NCBI GenBank assembly: GCA_030653175.1
Contig: JAURZV010000093.1
Coordinates: 1 to 64,000, forward strand
Reading direction: 5' to 3'
From: Methylobacter sp.
GTDB taxonomy: Bacteria > Pseudomonadota > Gammaproteobacteria > Methylococcales > Methylomonadaceae
DNA length: 64,000 bases
Shown: piece after piece, positions 17,635-27,695 of the stretch
Layout of the letters: each line of letters opens with the position of its first letter
Numbering within the stretch: the first letter of the stretch is position 1
Translations under genes and position numbers: made by a program
The notes under the pieces: model-generated
The model's database searches: none
What the model saw: the letters and a program-made list of their open reading frames with translations, nothing else
Told to the model about the DNA's origin: nothing

Positions 17635-20600
17635 TTATTGGTATGTAACCTGTACCGCCGCCAAATCCAGCGAAAAGTCGCGGTTGGTGTTTGAAGCCAC
17701 ATTAATGATGCGTGTGCGGAAGCCGGTATCCGACACGTTACTCACGGTCCAGGCGCGGCCCCACGTATCGGCGGCGCCGCCCAGAATGTAAGTGGCCTCA
17801 CTTGTGGTGAGCGTCGCCGTGGTCTTGGCCGCCGTCCATGTCGTGCCGCCATCCCAGGACAGCTGTACGCACATCCTGGGGGCGCCGGCAGTGGCGTCGA
17901 CCCGTGCGTCCATACGAACTTCAATGCCCGCGATGGACGCACCGCTCGGCAAGTTGAAACCGTAGTTGTAGTAAATATGCTTGTCTTTGCCGGCATTGGT
18001 ACAGGAAGTATTTGTATTGGTGCCGCTGTTTGTATCCACCGCGAATAGGCCATCATTGGAATAAGCATTGGTCGGAGTAGTCTGGAAGCCGTTATTGTCA
18101 CCGGCGTTAACTGTCACTGCCGCGTTAGCGCTAGGTGCCAGAAAGCCGGTAGTCGTGGCAACAGTAATACTCAGGGCTTTGGTGGCCGTCCCGACAGGAC
18201 TGGCGGAATCACTCACCTGTGCGGTGAAGTTGAAGATGCCGGTCGCGGTGGGCGTCCCGGTAATCGCGCCGGTGGCGGTGGTCAAGCTCAAGCCGGGGGG
18301 CAGCGCACCGCCGGCGATCGACCACGACGTGTATGGCGGAGTGCCGCCGCTCGCCGTCAACGTCGTCGCCGGGTAAGCGACATTCAGCGTCCCGTTAGGC
18401 AACGAAGTGGTGGTTATGCTAAGCGGTGCGGCATTTACCGTCAGGACGGTATTGCCGCTCACACTGCCAGAAGTCGCCGAGATCGTCGTACTGCCTGGGC
18501 TGACACCGGTCGCCAGCCCGCCGGCATTAATGGTGGCCACTGCGGTGCTCGAAGACGCCCACGTCACCTGACTGGTGAGGTTCTGCGTGGAACTATCCGA
18601 GTAAGTTCCTGTTGCTGTGAAGGACTGCGTCGCTCCAGTCAGGATTGCAGGGTTCGTCGGCGTCACCGCGATGGACGTCAGAGTCGGCGGTGGACTTGAA
18701 CTGAACACCACGTCCACCCAATAGTTGGTGCTATTAAAGGTCTGGCTTGGGAAGGCGCTGGTTGCACCGTAGGCATACACACCGTTCGCTGACACACCGG
18801 CGGATAGCGCATGCAGCGGCGGGCTGTCCACCCCGGTACTCGCAAAGTAGTTCAGATCGGCGCTATAGTGCCCGGCGTTGGCGTGATACGAGGCCACGTA
18901 GACGGTATTGGCAGTGATCGCCACTGGGGTGGGGAATAGCACCTGCTGCCAGCCCGATGCTGTTTCTCCGCTGAAGGTAGCCGACGCCAGCAGCGTTCCG
19001 GTGCTCGACCACAGGTTGCCAACGTGCGTCCCGGTGTTGGTGCCGGCCTTGTAGAAACGGATGCCGGTGATGGTGCCGCTGACATCGGCCCTGAACTTCA
19101 CGCCCAACTCCACCGCACTGTCCGGACCGCCGTCAATCACACCCGGCACCGTTGCGCTGGGCCAGATGGTACAGTTGCTGCCGGTGCATGAGGTTCCGCT
19201 GCCAACGGTGACGCTGATGCCGGCATTGGGCGTTTCGAGGATGCCGCTGTCGTCCGCGGCGCGGCTTTTGATCGTCACGGAACCGGGGATGTTGGCTGTC
19301 CAGGTATAGCTCCAGTTTGCGCGACCATTGGCAGGGTGCCATGTGGCTCCGCCGTCAATCGAGACCTCGACACCGCCGACCACGCCGCCTCCAGTATCTG
19401 TTGCTGTGCCGGTAATAGAGACCTGGCTACCGCTAGTTATTGTTGATCCGTTGGCGGGAGCGGTAATCGTCGAACTTGGCGCGGTCACATCGGCCGAAGC
19501 GGCGGCGGCCGTTAGACCGGATTGCAGGGTGGCCGGCTGGACTCCCATGTCGGCAAACAAGTTGACCGTCGCCTGCTGCATTCGTACGTCGGGCGGATTG
19601 CTGCCACGATCATGGTTGCTGTCCAGGCCCCAAGACCACTGTACGGTTCCCGCACCGAAAACGAGTGCTCCGCTGACCGAGCGATACAGCGTCAGGGCGT
19701 GATTTGCAGTACCCGAGCCGAAGGTGGAGCCGTAGTCGGTCAGGACCGGTGCATTGTTGACGATGGTCGTTGAATTCCGAACCAGACCGGCGGGCCGGAA
19801 GCCATTATCCAGATCCACGTCCCATTCGTAGCCCAGTGTGCTTCCAGCCAGCGTGGCGGTAGTTCCGGCAGTCAGGGTAGCGATACTGGTGTTACGCCAG
19901 AAGCGCATCTTGCCGTCCGCTTCGGGCACAGTGATCGCTGTGGTGGCCCCATCGTTTACCATGAAGATCGGTCCCAGCAACGCATTCTCCGGACGCCCTC
20001 CATCTGCCGTCCCGATCGGCGGGGAGTTCCTTGGATCGCGCCAGGTACCGGTCCAGATTGGCGGGTCGAGCGGATCGCGATTGTTGGGGAAGTTATGAGT
20101 TTCCTTGTAGCACACGAGGGTTCGATTGGCCGTATTTGAACCATCAATACTGTTTTCCCAGCGAGTCTTCCAGAACACCTCGTTGCCGCTGAAGAATACC
20201 AGATTGACTGGGTTTGACGTTGCGTCCCGTGCTGTCTCAACATTAGTACGTTGTGCGCCGGACCAATACTCGTCATGGCCGACGGATAGAAACACCTTAT
20301 GGTTGCTGATCAGGTTGCCGCGCCGGTCGCTGTCGACGCCGGCGAAATAACTGACATCGTAACCGTTGGCTTCGAGCCAGCGCACCATCGGATACTCGGC
20401 GTTGAATACCCAGTCCTGGCCGCCATCAACAGCACGCGTGTTGAAAGGCCGGTTGTAGCTGACCTTGTAGGCCCGGCCATTTGCCGCGCCGCCGGTGCCA
20501 GGGCCACTACCGGTGTACAGGCTGTTTCCGCCGTAGTTGTTGTAAGCCTGCCAGGTGGTATCCGAGGTCTGGAAGAGCATCTTGGAGGTGCCGGCGTCGT

Positions 20601-23600
20601 CTCGGACCACAAATACGATGTGGCTGGCGCCGCCGGTATCCGAACGTACTGCTCGTGCAAAGTAAATGCCGGAGGTTGCATCAACGGGTACCGCCCATGA
20701 AGCAGACTGTGCCCAATTGCCGCAGTCGATCAGTCCTGTGGTGTTAGTCATGCAGGCCGGCTGAGTCTGAGACGGCAAAGAGGTTATTGTTGCCACCTTC
20801 CGCGCACCGTTCCCGCCGTAATAGCCCATGCGGTAGATATCGAGGCGATAGGCCGCGACGCTTTTGATCTTGAAATTGACCGTGCCGCCCCGGTTTACGC
20901 TGATATCCGTAGCGAAGCCTTGGATGTTCAGGTCGCCGGCGCCGATAATGTCCCATTCACTCGATGGATTACCGGCCTTGCCGTTCTCGCACACGATCGG
21001 ATTGCCTCCGGATGTGCACGGATCTGTGCCGGTGGTGAACGACCATATGCGGTCCATAGCAAGAGTATTGCCTGCCAAGTCTTGAACCCCTCCGGCTCCG
21101 CCCTTCACGGTAGCCGTATAGGTCGTGTTTGCCGTCAAAGCGCTGTTCGGCGTCAGCGTTGCGGTATTGCCGGCATAGGTCACCGTGGCGGACACCGGCG
21201 GATTGTTCCCGGTCTGCAATTGGAAGTTAGAAGTGGTGATAGTCGTGGCTTTCATCGCCTCGCTGAAGAGCGCAGTCACTGCCGTTGTCGGGTTAATTCC
21301 CGTGGCGCCCTCCGTTGGCGACGTCGACACGACTGTCGGCGGCGTCGTGTCAGGGCCGGTGCCGGTCGTGAACACTACGTCCACCCAGTAGTTCGTGGAC
21401 TGGTAAGTGTTGGCGGGGAATCCGCCGCCGATGCCGTACAGATACACGCCATTGCCGCCGCTCACGCCGTCTCTCAGCAAATGTACCGGCGGCGCATCGA
21501 CACCCGAGGTACCGAATTCCGGGCTGTTTGTTGCGGCGTAATTGCCGTTGGGCGCGTAGTACGAGGCGACGTACACTGTACCCGCAGTGACCGGCACCGG
21601 CGTATTAAAGCTCACCTGTTGCCAACCCGTGGCGGTTTCGTTGCTGAAGGTTGCCGTTGCCATCTGCGCCCCGGCGCTGGTCCAGAGATGTCCCACGTGG
21701 GTGCCGGTGTTGGTGCTGCCCTTGTAAAACCGGATGCCGGTGATGAAGCCATCGAGATCGACGGTGAATTTAACACCCAATTCGACGGCATTCGGATCGT
21801 TTACGGACGGAGTGCCAGGGATGGTTGAGCTGCTCCACGCGTTGCAGGGTGTAGACACGCATGGCTGGGCCTGGGTCGTGAAAGACCAAGTGTAAGGGGC
21901 AGCCAGGGCGTTGCCGGCCGAATCCTTGATACCTGTCAAAATCGTTGCGGTATAGAGCGTCGAACCAGCCAGCAAGGTGCTGGGCGTCAGTCTCGCCGTG
22001 CGTGTGCTTGCATCATAGCTGACTGTGGCGGACACCGGCGGGTTGCTTCCGGTCTGCAATTGAAAGTTGGACGTAGTGACGGTCGCCGGATCGATCGACT
22101 CGCTAAAGGTAGCCGTGACTGTAGGCTGTTGAATCACGCCGGTAGCACCGCTCGCCGGAGAGGTCGAAGTTACCGTTGGAGGTGTTGTATCTGCCCCGTA
22201 AGTGGCGGTATAAGCTCCCGCCGCTGCCGTGAAAAAGGCATACTGAATGCCTTTGATGATATCGGTCGTATACGCAACGGCGCCATTTGGCCCGGTGAGG
22301 CCAACGAGGACGCCTGTGGCGGAATTTACCGGCAGCATGGCTTGCAGACCGTTGGCTCCTGCGCCTGCCGTGACCGTGAAACTCAGGCTGCCGTTGTTCC
22401 ACGCCGGCGATCCGAACGAGGAACTGTTGCGGCCGTCCAGCCAATCCAACATCTGCTTGCTCGAAACGACCGGGACACTGCGAGCCAGGGCCGAATTGAC
22501 CGTAGTGGTTGCTTCGGGGATTTGAGATACATCGGTATGAGCATTGATGGTATAAGCCCCATAATAACCTTCGGCCCCGAGTGCTCTATCCAATAACGTA
22601 TCGATAGTGAATGGATAGGTCTGCCCGGATTCGTCGGTCATCTGACTGGCGGCATGGTAGACATCGATCATGGAACCGTCCAGGTTGACAAAACGCATCG
22701 GCATGCCGGAACCGCTGAAAAATCCAGGACGATTCAGCACCCAGCCGGGAGGCCAGAAGTAATAGCTGGTATCGAAACGGATTGCGTTTTCTAACTGTAC
22801 GATCGCGCCGGTGACCCAGTCACTCCAGGCAATGCAATGGTGCCGCTGAGTGATGGGAGCCGGTATGCTCGAATACTTGGTTGTGAAATCCCCAATTTGC
22901 TGGGTATAAAAAGTCCTGAGAGATGCGGGAGTAAAATCTGCGCAGTTCGTATTGACATGCAGTCCCACTTCAAAACCATCCGCGTTATAGGCGGCGGCTT
23001 GTGCATTGGTCAACGGGGTATTCGGGTAGATATACGAAGTACCTCGTATGCATTCCCAGTTAGCCACCGAACAACCTGCGGGGCTCATTGACTTAAACTG
23101 ATCAAAACGGCCTTGTGTGCCATTGTTGCCGTGATCGTCTCCGGTCATGATGACGACTGCTTTTTTGCCGCGCGGAAAATACCAGAAGCGGGGTAACGGT
23201 TTCTTGTCGCGATTCATCTCGAGAATCAGGTTTGCGAGCAGTCTCTGCTGCTCATCCGCCTGCGGAATCGCGATCTTGTCGAAATCAATCCAGTCAGCCT
23301 GCGGATCGCCGGAGGCATTACCGAAGAACTTGTCGTCGGAGCGGATCGGGCTAAATCCGTCGCGCTCCTGCGTGGCCCAGGCAGGATTGCCTTGCCGGGT
23401 ATAGACGATGGAAGTGGCGAGGTCATAGGTAAAAGCGGCTGCTTGACCGCCGTTGGTACCGACGCTTCGCAGAGTCACGGCAGGATTGGTGGTCGCTGTT
23501 GTTGCGTTCGTGTAAAGTATCGCAAGGCTCGAAGCGCTGGTAACCGTATAACGATCAGCAGCACCATGAAACTGGAGGGTTTGGTTCACGATTCCGTTAC

Positions 23601-26361
23601 CCGGCGCCTGCGATGTATCAACCAGCAGATAACCATTCGAGAGCGTGGTTCCGCTAGCGGTGACGCCCAGTAAATCGGCAAGCTGCGCGTTTGGGCGCAT
23701 GGCGATCAAGTTACCGCCTGCTGTAGCCCAATCGGTGAGCATGGTCACTTGGGCGGATGTCAATGTCATCTGCGCCAGAATCACCACGTCGTAGGCAGCT
23801 AAGGTAGTCGCGTTAACGGTCGAAATATCGGCCATGGCAAATTCATTGAAGCCTTCGGTCCGTAGAATCTCCGCGTAATACTTACCAAAGGAGTCGGATG
23901 CGGTGGTTACGACCAGGATCGGCCCACCCGGCGGGTTAGGGATGGCGGCCTCAGCTGCTGGGATTAACCAGTCCAGCACCCGATTGAAGATACTGGATAG
24001 CGTGACCGTCGCCAATGGAGTAGAAATCGGCTGTGTAATCTGACCGGTGCCGGCAGGAACCGATTCAATTGAAGATACAGATACGGTGGGGATTGTTTCG
24101 GAATTATTGGATTGTGGTTGTACGGGTACGCTGATGATCTGTTTGGTTTGGCCTTTATTAACATCCCATTCTTTGATCTCGCCGTCTTCACTTCCTGCAA
24201 TTAAATTACCGAGTGGGTTGAACGCGAGTGCATTGATGGCATTCGTTGCGCCGGCTATTTGCTTGTCCAATTTACGCGTCGCCGTATCCCAAACCAAAAT
24301 TTTGGTGTCTTCGCCCGCACTGACCAATATTTGACCATTCGGACTGAACGCAACTGCTCTAATGGAAGCCTGATGTCCCGCAAAGCTCTGGATTTGCCGG
24401 CCGGTTGCGGCATCCCACAAAATCACCAGGCTATCAGCGCTTCCGCTAGCCAGGAACTTGCCGTTTCGGCTAAAAGCAACCGCGTTGACCTCATTCGAGT
24501 GACCCAGTAGCGTTTGAACAAGCTGTCCTGTTATTACATCCCACAGCAGGATACGACCATCGGCGTCTGCGCTGGCCAGGCGTTTTCCGTCGGGGCTGAA
24601 ACTGACAGCATTCACGAAATCAGTATGGCCGGAAAGAATTCTGATCAGCTTGCCGGACTGCGCATCCCATAACATGATTCTCGTTTCTTCGCCGGCGCTG
24701 GCGAGGAACTTGCCGTCAGGACTAGCCGCGACGGTCCTGATCGGGTGTTCATGAGCCAATAAAGTCCGGCCCTTTTTGCCATTCGTGACGTCCATCATTT
24801 GGATTTCCGTATCCCTGCCTACGCTCACTAAGCTCTTTCCATCGGCACTAAAAACAACCCCGGTTACAGCAGCGCCATGATGTCCTGAAATGGCAAAACG
24901 CTCTTTTCCGGCTGAAGTCCAAAGCCTAACTTTACCGTCCCTGGTCGTGCCGCCATAGAGCGCTCCATCCGGACTAATGGCGAGCGCCGTAACTCCCTTC
25001 CAATCGTGGTTGCTTTTCTTCTTGTTAGGGCTTTTAGTGCTCTGATTAACGCCAGTTCCTTTAACGGCTTGGCCATTCTCATTGGGCAAGCCCGGCCCCG
25101 CTGCGACAGCCGTGGCTGTATTTGTGATTGAATTGCCGGAAGCGAGCCCCTGCGGGTTTACACTGGCGGCGCCTAACGAGGGAACCTGAAAAAACAACCG
25201 CTCCAGCCCGGTCATTAAGTCCCATACGACGACCTGTCCGGTTTTGCCCACGCTGGCCAAGGTCTTCTGTTTGGAATTGAAAATGACCTTGTCCACCCAA
25301 TCCGTATGCCCTGTTAGAAGTTGTGGCAGTTGATTGGACACATCCCACAAAAAAACCGGCTCGCTTTCACCCACGCTGGCCAAGGTCTTGCCGTCCGGGT
25401 TAAATACCAGGCCGGTAATAGCGACACCGCTCTCTCCCGGTAGGTTCGCCTGTTCCTTGCCTGTTGTTCTATCCCATAGTTTAATCTGGGCATCCTGACC
25501 GCCGGTGGCCAGGATTTTACTGTTCGGGCTAAACGCAATGGCATTAACGCCATTTTGGTGACCGGTTAAAATCTGGGATGTAGAACCGGATTGCGAATCC
25601 CAAAGCGTGATGCGGGCATTCTGGTCTACAGCGGCCAAGGTCTTGCCGTCCGGGCTAAATAGCAGATCGGTGACAGCGGTATCAACCACGCCGGGCAGGT
25701 TCACCTGTTTCAGGCCTGTTGCCTTACTCCAGAGGTTAATCTGAGCATCCTGACCGCCGATGGCCAGGATCGTACTGTCCGGACTAAATGCGATAGCATT
25801 AACGCCTCCTTGATGACTGGCTATGACCTGAGTTATGGAACCGGATTGTGAATTCCAGAGCGTGATACGGGCATCCTGACCCACAGCGGCGAGACTCTTA
25901 CCGTCCGGACTAAATGCCAGGTCGGTAACAACGCCGCTCTTGGGAAGAATTAATCGGGCGTCACCGGATGTGACGTCCCATAGTCGAATTGAGTTGTCGC
26001 TTACGCTAGCCAGCGTATTGCCGTCCCGACTAAAAACAATATCGCTAACCGGGTTTGCAAACTGGCTCGGAAGCGTCATGCGCATTTGGCCGGAGACCAC
26101 ATCCCAGAGCATAATTTGCCCGTCGGAGTCCGCACTGGCCAAGGTATTGCCATCCGGGCTGAACGCAACGGGGTCGGGTCCCTCGCCAGGGAGCTTAATA
26201 GAGGAAGACTTGATCGCCTGATTGGCGCTTGCAGCTCTGGCAGGTTCCGAAGTGCCTATTGTTTGAACAAAAGCAATCAAAGTCAGAATGATAAGCACGA
26301 GGTCCGTTTTGTTAAGTACAAGCCCCGTCAGGTATTGGTATTTTATCTTTAGCTTATTCAC
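17635..26361 (-). CDS. Giant secreted WD40/deacetylase-like/DUF4082/dimethylformamidase-like protein
   Basis: This 2908-residue protein starts at a GTG (26361) with AGGAG seven bases upstream. A signal-like helix (LVLIILTLIAFVQTIG) covers residues 21-36. Fifteen WD40-type repeats follow at about 55-745 (signatures such as LASADSDGQIMLWDV), split 8 plus 7 by a low-complexity linker at 395-450. Residues 800-1390 hold an ILVVTTASDSFG domain and a polysaccharide-deacetylase-like domain (IMTGDDHGNNG near 1072, GLHVNTN near 1134, HHCIAWSDW near 1173). Then come Big_5-like (about 1395-1500), DUF4082 (1510-1660), Big_5-like (1668-1770), an N,N-dimethylformamidase beta-subunit-like domain (1780-2270; LDIYRMGYYGG, SVGHDEYWS), an Ig-like domain, a second DUF4082 (2397-2553), Big_2, He_PIG and a beta-rich C-terminal domain (2737-2908). 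No LPXTG or PEP-CTERM anchor is visible. It probably works outside the inner membrane on the polysaccharide; catalysis is unproven. Confidence 0.85.
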   Translation of the reverse strand: MNKLKIKYQYLTGLVLNKTDLVLIILTLIAFVQTIGTSEPARAASANQAIKSSSIKLPGEGPDPVAFSPDGNTLASADSDGQIMLWDVVSGQMRMTLPSQFANPVSDIVFSRDGNTLASVSDNSIRLWDVTSGDARLILPKSGVVTDLAFSPDGKSLAAVGQDARITLWNSQSGSITQVIASHQGGVNAIAFSPDSTILAIGGQDAQINLWSKATGLKQVNLPGVVDTAVTDLLFSPDGKTLAAVDQNARITLWDSQSGSTSQILTGHQNGVNAIAFSPNSKILATGGQDAQIKLWDRTTGKEQANLPGESGVAITGLVFNPDGKTLASVGESEPVFLWDVSNQLPQLLTGHTDWVDKVIFNSKQKTLASVGKTGQVVVWDLMTGLERLFFQVPSLGAASVNPQGLASGNSITNTATAVAAGPGLPNENGQAVKGTGVNQSTKSPNKKKSNHDWKGVTALAISPDGALYGGTTRDGKVRLWTSAGKERFAISGHHGAAVTGVVFSADGKSLVSVGRDTEIQMMDVTNGKKGRTLLAHEHPIRTVAASPDGKFLASAGEETRIMLWDAQSGKLIRILSGHTDFVNAVSFSPDGKRLASADADGRILLWDVITGQLVQTLLGHSNEVNAVAFSRNGKFLASGSADSLVILWDAATGRQIQSFAGHQASIRAVAFSPNGQILVSAGEDTKILVWDTATRKLDKQIAGATNAINALAFNPLGNLIAGSEDGEIKEWDVNKGQTKQIISVPVQPQSNNSETIPTVSVSSIESVPAGTGQITQPISTPLATVTLSSIFNRVLDWLIPAAEAAIPNPPGGPILVVTTASDSFGKYYAEILRTEGFNEFAMADISTVNATTLAAYDVVILAQMTLTSAQVTMLTDWATAGGNLIAMRPNAQLADLLGVTASGTTLSNGYLLVDTSQAPGNGIVNQTLQFHGAADRYTVTSASSLAILYTNATTATTNPAVTLRSVGTNGGQAAAFTYDLATSIVYTRQGNPAWATQERDGFSPIRSDDKFFGNASGDPQADWIDFDKIAIPQADEQQRLLANLILEMNRDKKPLPRFWYFPRGKKAVVIMTGDDHGNNGTQGRFDQFKSMSPAGCSVANWECIRGTSYIYPNTPLTNAQAAAYNADGFEVGLHVNTNCADFTPASLRTFYTQQIGDFTTKYSSIPAPITQRHHCIAWSDWVTGAIVQLENAIRFDTSYYFWPPGWVLNRPGFFSGSGMPMRFVNLDGSMIDVYHAASQMTDESGQTYPFTIDTLLDRALGAEGYYGAYTINAHTDVSQIPEATTTVNSALARSVPVVSSKQMLDWLDGRNSSSFGSPAWNNGSLSFTVTAGAGANGLQAMLPVNSATGVLVGLTGPNGAVAYTTDIIKGIQYAFFTAAAGAYTATYGADTTPPTVTSTSPASGATGVIQQPTVTATFSESIDPATVTTSNFQLQTGSNPPVSATVSYDASTRTARLTPSTLLAGSTLYTATILTGIKDSAGNALAAPYTWSFTTQAQPCVSTPCNAWSSSTIPGTPSVNDPNAVELGVKFTVDLDGFITGIRFYKGSTNTGTHVGHLWTSAGAQMATATFSNETATGWQQVSFNTPVPVTAGTVYVASYYAPNGNYAATNSPEFGTSGVDAPPVHLLRDGVSGGNGVYLYGIGGGFPANTYQSTNYWVDVVFTTGTGPDTTPPTVVSTSPTEGATGINPTTAVTALFSEAMKATTITTSNFQLQTGNNPPVSATVTYAGNTATLTPNSALTANTTYTATVKGGAGGVQDLAGNTLAMDRIWSFTTGTDPCTSGGNPIVCENGKAGNPSSEWDIIGAGDLNIQGFATDISVNRGGTVNFKIKSVAAYRLDIYRMGYYGGNGARKVATITSLPSQTQPACMTNTTGLIDCGNWAQSASWAVPVDATSGIYFARAVRSDTGGASHIVFVVRDDAGTSKMLFQTSDTTWQAYNNYGGNSLYTGSGPGTGGAANGRAYKVSYNRPFNTRAVDGGQDWVFNAEYPMVRWLEANGYDVSYFAGVDSDRRGNLISNHKVFLSVGHDEYWSGAQRTNVETARDATSNPVNLVFFSGNEVFWKTRWENSIDGSNTANRTLVCYKETHNFPNNRDPLDPPIWTGTWRDPRNSPPIGTADGGRPENALLGPIFMVNDGATTAITVPEADGKMRFWRNTSIATLTAGTTATLAGSTLGYEWDVDLDNGFRPAGLVRNSTTIVNNAPVLTDYGSTFGSGTANHALTLYRSVSGALVFGAGTVQWSWGLDSNHDRGSNPPDVRMQQATVNLFADMGVQPATLQSGLTAAAASADVTAPSSTITAPANGSTITSGSQVSITGTATDTGGGVVGGVEVSIDGGATWHPANGRANWSYTWTANIPGSVTIKSRAADDSGILETPNAGISVTVGSGTSCTGSNCTIWPSATVPGVIDGGPDSAVELGVKFRADVSGTITGIRFYKAGTNTGTHVGNLWSSTGTLLASATFSGETASGWQQVLFPTPVAITANTVYVASYHANAGHYSADLNYFASTGVDSPPLHALSAGVSANGVYAYGATSAFPSQTFNSTNYWVDVVFSSSPPPTLTSIAVTPTNPAILTGATQSFTATGTYSDSSTQNLTSQVTWASSSTAVATINAGGLATGVSPGSTTISATSGSVSGNTVLTVNAAPLSITTTSLPNGTLNVAYPATTLTASGGTPPYTSWSIAGGALPPGLSLTTATGAITGTPTATGIFNFTAQVSDSASPVGTATKALSITVATTTGFLAPSANAAVTVNAGDNNGFQTTPTNAYSNDGLFAVDTNSGTNTNTSCTNAGKDKHIYYNYGFNLPSGASIAGIEVRMDARVDATAGAPRMCVQLSWDGGTTWTAAKTTATLTTSEATYILGGAADTWGRAWTVSNVSDTGFRTRIINVASNTNRDFSLDLAAVQVTYQ

Positions 26362-26555
26362 ACGCTTGCTCCTATATGATTAAGTCTCTGAAAACGTGGC
26401 GATCGCTGCCCCGACCATTCTTCAGATTTAGCGGTTGATTAGACAAACCAAATGCCCTGAGGGGTATCTAATGCAATTCAACCGAAAATGTACAATTAAC
26501 GTTATTCCTAAACCTTATAGCCTAAGGTCTTGACCGGATTTTATTGCTTTATGCA

Positions 26556-27695
26556 TTACATGGCGCCTCTGCACTTTAAAACTTCCTTGACCGTTCTGAG
26601 TAATATCTTTAAATCAAATAGTAGAGACCAGTTCCGGATGTACCGAATATCCAGCCTCACCGAGTCATTCCATTCTGTTTTACTTCGTCCTTCTACCTGC
26701 CAGAGTCCGGTGATCCCAGGCTTCATCTCCAGTATTCGTCTGAGATGCCACGCTTGGTATTTCTCAGCTTCGTAAGGAAGGGGCGGTCTCGGTCCAACCA
26801 GGCTCATGTCTCCCTTTAACACATTAAAAAACTGCGGCAGCTCATCAATACTGGTTTTTCGAATGAATTTTCCAATCCGGGTTATCCTGGGATCGGATTT
26901 AATTTTAAATAATGGTTTTTCCGCATCCCCTTGATTGATTTTTGCGTGATTACCTTTGATAAAGTCTTGGACGTATTCGCGGTGTATTTGATTATCCATA
27001 TTCACATACATGGATCGAAATTTATAGAATGTGAAAGGAGTGCCTTGCTTGCCCAAGCGGATTTGACTGAAAATGACAGGTCCCGGGGAAGTTACTTTGA
27101 TAGCCAATGCTGTAATTAACATTACTGGCATAAAAATAAGTATGCCGATAATCGATCCTACGATATCAACACCCCTTTTTAATAGAGATTTAAACCGTGA
27201 AGCACCCGTTAAATCCCCTGAATCCCACAGTTCGAAAGGGAAAGCATCGGGTCGAACACATCCGTTTTTTGTGAGGCTTTCAAATATATGATCAGGATAA
27301 CTTGAGGTAGTAATAGAAAATCGTGAATTGTCATTAACTAGTTTTGCACAAATTTCTTTCGCCCCTGTCTCGTCTGTATCGGGGAGGAGTACACATATGG
27401 CTTTATGGTTAACGAAGCCGCTAATGTCGGTATCTCGTGTTTTTCCCCGAATAACGCCTAAAACCTCATTCATATTAATGGGTTCAACATCTGTCTCTTT
27501 ATCAAGGGTTAGTAATATAAGTGATAACGTGGATTTAGACCGCTGCGCCCGGAGCGTCTCAAGGCGCAACTGCTCGTGAAACCAAAAATCATAAAAAATC
27601 TCACCAGGAGTAACCCGATATTGACCTGAATTATTGGGCGGGACGGGCGATGGTCCAGGCCCTACTAATAAATGTTCATTTATTTTCATTTTCAT
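26556..27695 (-). CDS. Initiating sugar-1-phosphate transferase with GGDEF-like N-terminus
   Basis: This 379-residue protein should start repeat-unit synthesis by moving a sugar phosphate onto undecaprenyl phosphate. The C-terminal half is a bacterial sugar transferase domain: KRGVDIVGSIIGILIFMPVM is its membrane segment near residue 190, then SPGPVIFSQIRLGKQG, FYKFRSM, and the end motifs VGPRPPLPYE and PGITGLWQVEGRS. The N-terminal 150 residues resemble a degenerate GGDEF domain (FWFHEQLRLETLRAQRS, ICVLLPDTDETGA) without the GG(D/E)EF signature, so it is not expected to make cyclic di-GMP. ATG at 27695 is preferred over a TTG at 27701; ATG at 27689, six bases after GGGA, is equally possible. 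It is the first gene of the minus-strand locus. Confidence 0.88.
   Translation of the reverse strand: MKMKINEHLLVGPGPSPVPPNNSGQYRVTPGEIFYDFWFHEQLRLETLRAQRSKSTLSLILLTLDKETDVEPINMNEVLGVIRGKTRDTDISGFVNHKAICVLLPDTDETGAKEICAKLVNDNSRFSITTSSYPDHIFESLTKNGCVRPDAFPFELWDSGDLTGASRFKSLLKRGVDIVGSIIGILIFMPVMLITALAIKVTSPGPVIFSQIRLGKQGTPFTFYKFRSMYVNMDNQIHREYVQDFIKGNHAKINQGDAEKPLFKIKSDPRITRIGKFIRKTSIDELPQFFNVLKGDMSLVGPRPPLPYEAEKYQAWHLRRILEMKPGITGLWQVEGRSKTEWNDSVRLDIRYIRNWSLLFDLKILLRTVKEVLKCRGAM

Noticed and set aside
20920-21828. A 302-codon plus-strand open frame inside the giant gene
   Set aside because: It is an arginine- and glycine-rich shadow of the GC-rich repeats of the minus-strand gene and carries no domain pattern.
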